From: Gammaproteobacteria bacterium
GTDB taxonomy: Bacteria > Pseudomonadota > Gammaproteobacteria > SZUA-229
DNA: 9,168 bases
Direction: 5' to 3'
Assembly: GCA_029880105.1 (NCBI GenBank)
Contig: JAOUPA010000075.1
Coordinates: 1 to 9,168, forward strand
A program made the position numbers and the translations under genes. The notes under the pieces were generated by a model. The model made no database searches, had not been told where the DNA came from, and saw only the letters and a list, made by a program, of their open reading frames with translations. Each line of letters opens with the position of its first letter. Position 1 is the stretch's first letter. Shown here piece by piece: positions 6,287 through 9,168 of this stretch.

Positions 6287-7936
6287 GTGTCAGATTCAGC
6301 AGAACAGTTATTCGAGGAATTACAGCAGCAATATTACAGTGCCTGGTTTCGTTTTAACCCTGAAAGAGCGGTTGAGGTTGGTGTTGATGACCACGCTGGT
6401 GAGCTACGTAGTTATGCGGATGATGATATAGGTGCCCTGATTGCACTCAACAGAAAATTGATTACCGCGCTCGATGAAATGAGCATTGAGCATTTGAGTG
6501 AAACGAGTCGAGCCGATTTTAGAATACTGCGCGCTGCCGCAGATATCGAGCTGCACGAACTGGAAGAGCGCGACTGGCGTTATCGAAATCCGATGGAATA
6601 TGTACCAGTAAGTGCGGTTTATCAGTTGTTGATCTATCCAGTTGATGAGGTGCACCAGGCGGTCAAACGCCGTACACAAAAAATCCCGGAGTACCTGCGT
6701 GGTGCAAAAATGCAGCTCTCACAGCATCCTGAAAGGGTTGTGCTGCTATGGTTGCAGTCAGCGGTGAGTGAATGCCGTGTCGGTGCTGATTTTATCCGCA
6801 ATCTGGCGCGTCACCCGATGATTACCCAAAAGTTCTCCAACCCTGCTCGATTGCAGCCTTTGTTTGAAGAGGCTGCACATGCACTGGAAGACTTTGCCCG
6901 GTTCCTGGAGACTGAAATCGCGCCCAAGGCAAAAGGTGACTTTGCCTGTGGCGAGCACCATTTGAATCGACTGCTCAATGAAAAGCATTTTATGGAGACC
7001 AGTGCCGATGCCGTGCTGTCCTTTGGCAAGGCGCTATATAAATCTACGCAGGATGCCTTGCTGGCCCAGACCAGCGCTATGCGTGGTGATGAGAATGTCG
7101 AAGAATTGCTGAGGAGTATTCAAAGACAGCACCCAGACGCAGGCCACTTACTGGAGAGCTATCGTCAAAGAATGAAGACCTCCTATGACTGGTGGGCCAA
7201 ATCCGGTGTGGTTACCGTACCCAAAAAACACTCACTCAAAGTACTGGCCACACCTGAATTTTTGCGTCATATGATTCCTTTTGCCGCCTATGAACCACCA
7301 CAAACGGGTGATCCAGAACAACATGGTTATTATTACGTGACCACTACCAGTGATGAAGACGCACTGGCGGAACACAATAACTACAGTATTGATTTAACCA
7401 GTGCACATGAAGCCTTTCCGGGGCATCACCTGCAGTTTGTCACAGAAAACCAGAGAGAGATCAGTTACACGCGCCTGCTCAATGCGTCAGCCACTATGTA
7501 TGAAGGCTGGGCCTTATACAGTGAGGAACTGGCTATTGAACAGGGATACCTGGATAAGGATGAGCATCGTTTTATTATGCTGCGTGATCTCGCCTGGCGC
7601 GCCCTGCGGATTATCGTCGACGTCGAGCTGCAGACCGGCAAACTGGGGATCGATGCTGCAGTTGATTTACTGGTGAGTGAACTGGGCCTCAGTCACGAAC
7701 AGGCGCAGGCTGAAATTAACTGGTATAGTTTTTCGCCGGGCACGCCACTTTGCTATGCGATTGGTCGTGAAATGATTTTACAGGCACGGGCTGTCTGTCA
7801 GGAAAAGGGCGGTTTCAAGCTGAAAAAATTCCACGACCAGCTACTGTCCGAAGGCTCGATCGCACTACCGTTGATCATTCAGTTATCAATGGGTAATACA
7901 GTCTGGCAATCGGTGAAGGAGAAAATGTTTGCCTGA
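6287..7936 (+). CDS. DUF885 family putative zinc metallopeptidase
   Basis: This is a 549-residue protein of the DUF885 family, thought from its motif to belong to the gluzincin (MA clan) metallopeptidases. The characteristic HEAFPGHHLQ lies at residues 374-383: His374 and Glu375 with His380 or His381 are the likely metal and catalytic residues. About 30 residues later comes MYEGWALYSEEL (404-415), a second conserved acidic helix that may supply the third ligand. The N-terminus (SAEQLFEELQQQYYSAWFRFNPERAVEVG) is the usual family start. No signal peptide or lipobox is visible, whereas many DUF885 proteins are exported, so this copy is probably cytoplasmic. The GTG start is supported by AAAGG 7 bases upstream. 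It may be co-transcribed with yhfA and converges on coq7 with a 9-base gap. Substrate is unknown. Confidence 0.87.
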   Translation: MSDSAEQLFEELQQQYYSAWFRFNPERAVEVGVDDHAGELRSYADDDIGALIALNRKLITALDEMSIEHLSETSRADFRILRAAADIELHELEERDWRYRNPMEYVPVSAVYQLLIYPVDEVHQAVKRRTQKIPEYLRGAKMQLSQHPERVVLLWLQSAVSECRVGADFIRNLARHPMITQKFSNPARLQPLFEEAAHALEDFARFLETEIAPKAKGDFACGEHHLNRLLNEKHFMETSADAVLSFGKALYKSTQDALLAQTSAMRGDENVEELLRSIQRQHPDAGHLLESYRQRMKTSYDWWAKSGVVTVPKKHSLKVLATPEFLRHMIPFAAYEPPQTGDPEQHGYYYVTTTSDEDALAEHNNYSIDLTSAHEAFPGHHLQFVTENQREISYTRLLNASATMYEGWALYSEELAIEQGYLDKDEHRFIMLRDLAWRALRIIVDVELQTGKLGIDAAVDLLVSELGLSHEQAQAEINWYSFSPGTPLCYAIGREMILQARAVCQEKGGFKLKKFHDQLLSEGSIALPLIIQLSMGNTVWQSVKEKMFA

Positions 7937-7950
7937 GAGGGCAGGTCAAA
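7928..7950. terminator. Possible convergent hairpin between the DUF885 gene and coq7
   Basis: TTTGCCTG (7928-7935) can pair with CAGG and CAAA (7942-7945 and 7947-7950), with T7946 bulged and a 6-base loop. The hairpin covers both convergent stop codons. Neither strand has a convincing T-tract: the plus strand has none, the minus strand only TTTT in CATTTTC. It may act as a weak bidirectional terminator. Confidence 0.3.
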
Positions 7951-8584
7951 TCCGGTAGGTGGTCCTGGTCATTACCTTTGACATAAAAGACATAAGGGCT
8001 TTGACAGCTACAGGTAGCTCTGCACCGCCATGCTTGAGGGCTGTAGTTGCGTGCCTGGCTTCATCAATTTTCATCTGTTCAAGAATGGCGCGACTGCGCT
8101 GGTCTTTTTTGGGTAGCTGCCTCAGGTGCTCATCGAGGTGTTTTACTACCTGGTGCTCGGTTTCAGCAAGAAATCCCAGGTTCCATTTGTCGCCAAGGGC
8201 GCCAGCAAAGGCACCAATCGCCAGTGAGCCAGCGTACCAGATCGGATTGAGAAAGCTGGTTCTGTCCCCCAGTTCACGCAGGCGGGACTCTGTCCAGGCC
8301 AGGTGGTCATTCTCCTCCAGTGCGGCCTGCTCCAGCTTCTCGCGAACTTCACCTTTACGCGCGGTAAGGGCCTGGCCTTGGTACAGTGCCTGGGCCGAAA
8401 CCTCGCCCGAGTGGTTGATGCGCATCAGGCCGGCAATGTGTTTTCGATCTTCTTCCTTGAGTTCGCAATCATCGATTTTACTCGCGGGATAGGCACGCTG
8501 GGTTACGGTTGGTTTACCAGCCACCGTGCGCAGGGCAGTATCGATATTTATCAACAGGGTATCAATAGGGGTGTAATCTCTCAT
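7946..8584 (-). CDS. coq7: Coq7 di-iron monooxygenase of ubiquinone synthesis
   Basis: This 212-residue protein is the Coq7-type (demethoxyubiquinone) hydroxylase, which adds the last ring hydroxyl in aerobic ubiquinone synthesis at the inner membrane; it replaces the flavoprotein UbiF of E. coli. The ferritin-like four-helix di-iron ligands are all seen: Glu61 in NHSGEVSAQ, Glu91 and His94 in LEENDH, Glu143 in ETEHQV, and Glu175 and His178 in IDEARHA. The hydrophobic stretch IWYAGSLAIGAFAGALG (115-131) fits membrane association. The N-terminus YTPIDTLLINIDTALRT agrees with the family, so the ATG is taken as the start, yet no Shine-Dalgarno sequence precedes it. A TTGCAT-N17-CATTAT promoter-like site ends 6 bases before the ATG and would make the mRNA leaderless or nearly so. 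The gene is divergent from the ferredoxin. Confidence 0.95.
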   Translation of the reverse strand: MRDYTPIDTLLINIDTALRTVAGKPTVTQRAYPASKIDDCELKEEDRKHIAGLMRINHSGEVSAQALYQGQALTARKGEVREKLEQAALEENDHLAWTESRLRELGDRTSFLNPIWYAGSLAIGAFAGALGDKWNLGFLAETEHQVVKHLDEHLRQLPKKDQRSRAILEQMKIDEARHATTALKHGGAELPVAVKALMSFMSKVMTRTTYRI

Positions 8585-8590
8585 CGAGTT

Positions 8591-8619
8591 ATAATGCCCA
8601 GAACAGCGATGACATGCAA
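8591..8619 (-). promoter_or_regulatory. Putative promoter for coq7
   Basis: On the minus strand TTGCAT (8619-8614) and CATTAT (8596-8591) are 17 bases apart. The -10 matches four of six consensus bases and the -35 three. Transcription would begin at or next to the coq7 ATG (8584). On the plus strand the overlapping TATAAT (8590-8595) is a perfect -10 for the ferredoxin, but with no recognisable -35. Confidence 0.3.
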
Positions 8620-8655
8620 TATCTACTTAATTAAGATGCAAAGGCGGGGGAGAGA

Positions 8656-8970
8656 GTGTCTCATTATAAATACCATGTATTTTTCTGTACTAACCAGCGT
8701 GCTGCCGGTGAGGCCTGTTGTAACCAGTACAATGCCACTGAAATACGCGATTACGCCAAGGCAAAAATTAAGGAACTGGGTTTATCTGGTCAGGGTGGTA
8801 TCAGGGTGAATTCAGCCGGTTGCCTGGGACGCTGCGAGTCCGGGCCGGTAATTGTGGTCTATCCAGAGGAAGTCTGGTACACCTATGTTGATCGTCAAGA
8901 TATCGATGAAATCATTTCCGAGCATCTCCAGCATGGTCGAATAGTCAGTCGCCTTGTTATAAGTGATTGA
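8656..8970 (+). CDS. Thioredoxin-fold (2Fe-2S) ferredoxin
   Basis: This 104-residue protein is a thioredoxin-like [2Fe-2S] ferredoxin, related to the Azotobacter FeSII/FdI-type and to NuoE-like domains. The cluster cysteines are Cys11 in HVFFCTNQR, Cys21 or Cys22 in GEACCNQ, Cys56 and Cys60 in AGCLGRCESGP. The following VIVVYPEEVWYTYVD and the C-terminal EHLQHGRIV are typical of the family. It is a soluble one-electron carrier whose partner cannot be read from the sequence. The GTG at 8656 is chosen because AAGGCGGGGGAG lies directly upstream; an ATG near 8595 on another frame does not give ferredoxin sequence. Position next to divergent coq7 could be incidental. The next strong terminator lies at 9115-9144, about 145 bases after the stop. 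Confidence 0.92.
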   Translation: MSHYKYHVFFCTNQRAAGEACCNQYNATEIRDYAKAKIKELGLSGQGGIRVNSAGCLGRCESGPVIVVYPEEVWYTYVDRQDIDEIISEHLQHGRIVSRLVISD

Positions 8971-9028
8971 AAATAATGTTAATTCAGTAAAATCGAGTAG
9001 ATCTGGTTAAAAATTAGTCAAATAATTG

Positions 9029-9057
9029 TTGACATGATTAGAACTATATTAGAAAAT
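9029..9057 (+). promoter_or_regulatory. Putative promoter before the right-edge leader
   Basis: A perfect TTGACA -35 (9029-9034) is followed after 17 bases by GAAAAT (9052-9057), a four-of-six -10. Transcription would begin near 9064, about 13 bases before the ATG of the Pro/Trp-rich frame and some 80 bases before the terminator's T-tract. The surrounding 8971-9060 is AT-rich and shows no coding sequence. Confidence 0.5.
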
Positions 9058-9076
9058 ACTCATATTCTGAATCGTA

Positions 9077-9168
9077 ATGATTTTTTTGACTCCTCCTCCT
9101 TTTTGGTGGTTTTTAGCGCGAACTCCCCGTTCGCGCTTTTTTTTGCCTGGAATTTGCCTTGGTCAGCA
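9077..9168 (+). CDS. Candidate aromatic leader peptide with tandem Trp codons (runs off the window)
   Basis: A frame opening with ATG at 9077 reads MIFLTPPPFWWFLAR. It holds three consecutive Pro codons (9092-9100), then Phe, two tandem TGG codons (9104-9109) and Phe, ending 5 bases before the stem of an intrinsic terminator. The in-frame TGA at 9068 makes the ATG the first possible start. Tandem Trp codons just ahead of a terminator are the pattern of trp-type transcription attenuators, so an aromatic amino acid gene may begin beyond the right edge. Two features argue for caution: no ribosome-binding site is visible, and the frame has no stop codon, continuing through the terminator to the window end. 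The frame starting at 9034 is also open to the end and is Phe-rich, partly because of T-runs. Confidence 0.35.
   Translation, partial: MIFLTPPPFWWFLARTPRSRFFLPGICLGQ
9115..9144 (+). terminator. Strong intrinsic terminator
   Basis: AGCGCGAAC (9115-9123) pairs perfectly with GTTCGCGCT (9129-9137) around the loop TCCCC, and the stem runs into eight T residues (9137-9144). This is a textbook Rho-independent terminator on the plus strand. It could end the ferredoxin transcript, or act as the attenuator of the transcript starting near 9064, or both. Confidence 0.92.

Noticed and set aside
7959..8492. Long plus-strand frame opposite coq7
   Set aside because: It is antisense to a clearly recognised coq7; composition is Ser/Arg/Cys-rich shadow sequence with no domain.
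8971..9060. Extra gene in the spacer after the ferredoxin
   Set aside because: The sequence is AT-rich with frequent stops; no ribosome site or coding pattern is visible before the promoter-like element.

Overview
The window reads as a chromosomal core region of a gammaproteobacterium of moderate base composition. The gene order rpe-gph-trpE-trpG-trpD-trpC, followed by a convergent crp/vfr-type regulator, a divergent yhfA (OsmC family) gene and coq7, is the arrangement known from Pseudomonas-like and purple-sulfur-like Gammaproteobacteria. TrpC is monofunctional, with no fused TrpF, and TrpE and TrpG are separate, which differs from the enterobacterial trpEDCBA operon. Coq7 points to aerobic ubiquinone synthesis. 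I cannot name a genus.

Layout. 1-941: the 3' end of rpe and a complete gph, tightly spaced on the + strand. 942-1106: a 165-base leader region before trpE with a hairpin at the gph stop, a weak promoter-like site and a short frame ending in Trp-Arg-Trp-stop. 1107-5057: trpE, trpG, trpD and trpC, with gaps of 37, 13 and 1 bases, so very probably one operon taking chorismate to indole-3-glycerol phosphate; trpF, trpB and trpA are not here. 5067-5714: crp/vfr on the minus strand, convergent with trpC. 5715-5827: an AT-rich divergent control region with overlapping promoters and three 15-base repeats starting TGTAC. 5828-7936: yhfA and a DUF885 zinc-peptidase-like gene on the + strand. 7946-8584: coq7 on the minus strand. 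8656-8970: a thioredoxin-fold [2Fe-2S] ferredoxin, divergent from coq7. 8971-9168: an AT-rich spacer with a promoter-like site, a short frame reading Pro-Pro-Pro-Phe-Trp-Trp-Phe and a strong intrinsic terminator.

The protein-coding part is ordinary core metabolism: sugar phosphate epimerisation and phosphoglycolate clearance, tryptophan synthesis, cAMP-type regulation and ubiquinone synthesis. The points that merit a second look are non-coding: two candidate aromatic-amino-acid leader peptides (before trpE, and at the right edge before an unseen gene), and the repeat-bearing crp/yhfA control region. No tRNA, rRNA, CRISPR, insertion sequence or phage feature was seen, and no undescribed multi-gene system is evident.
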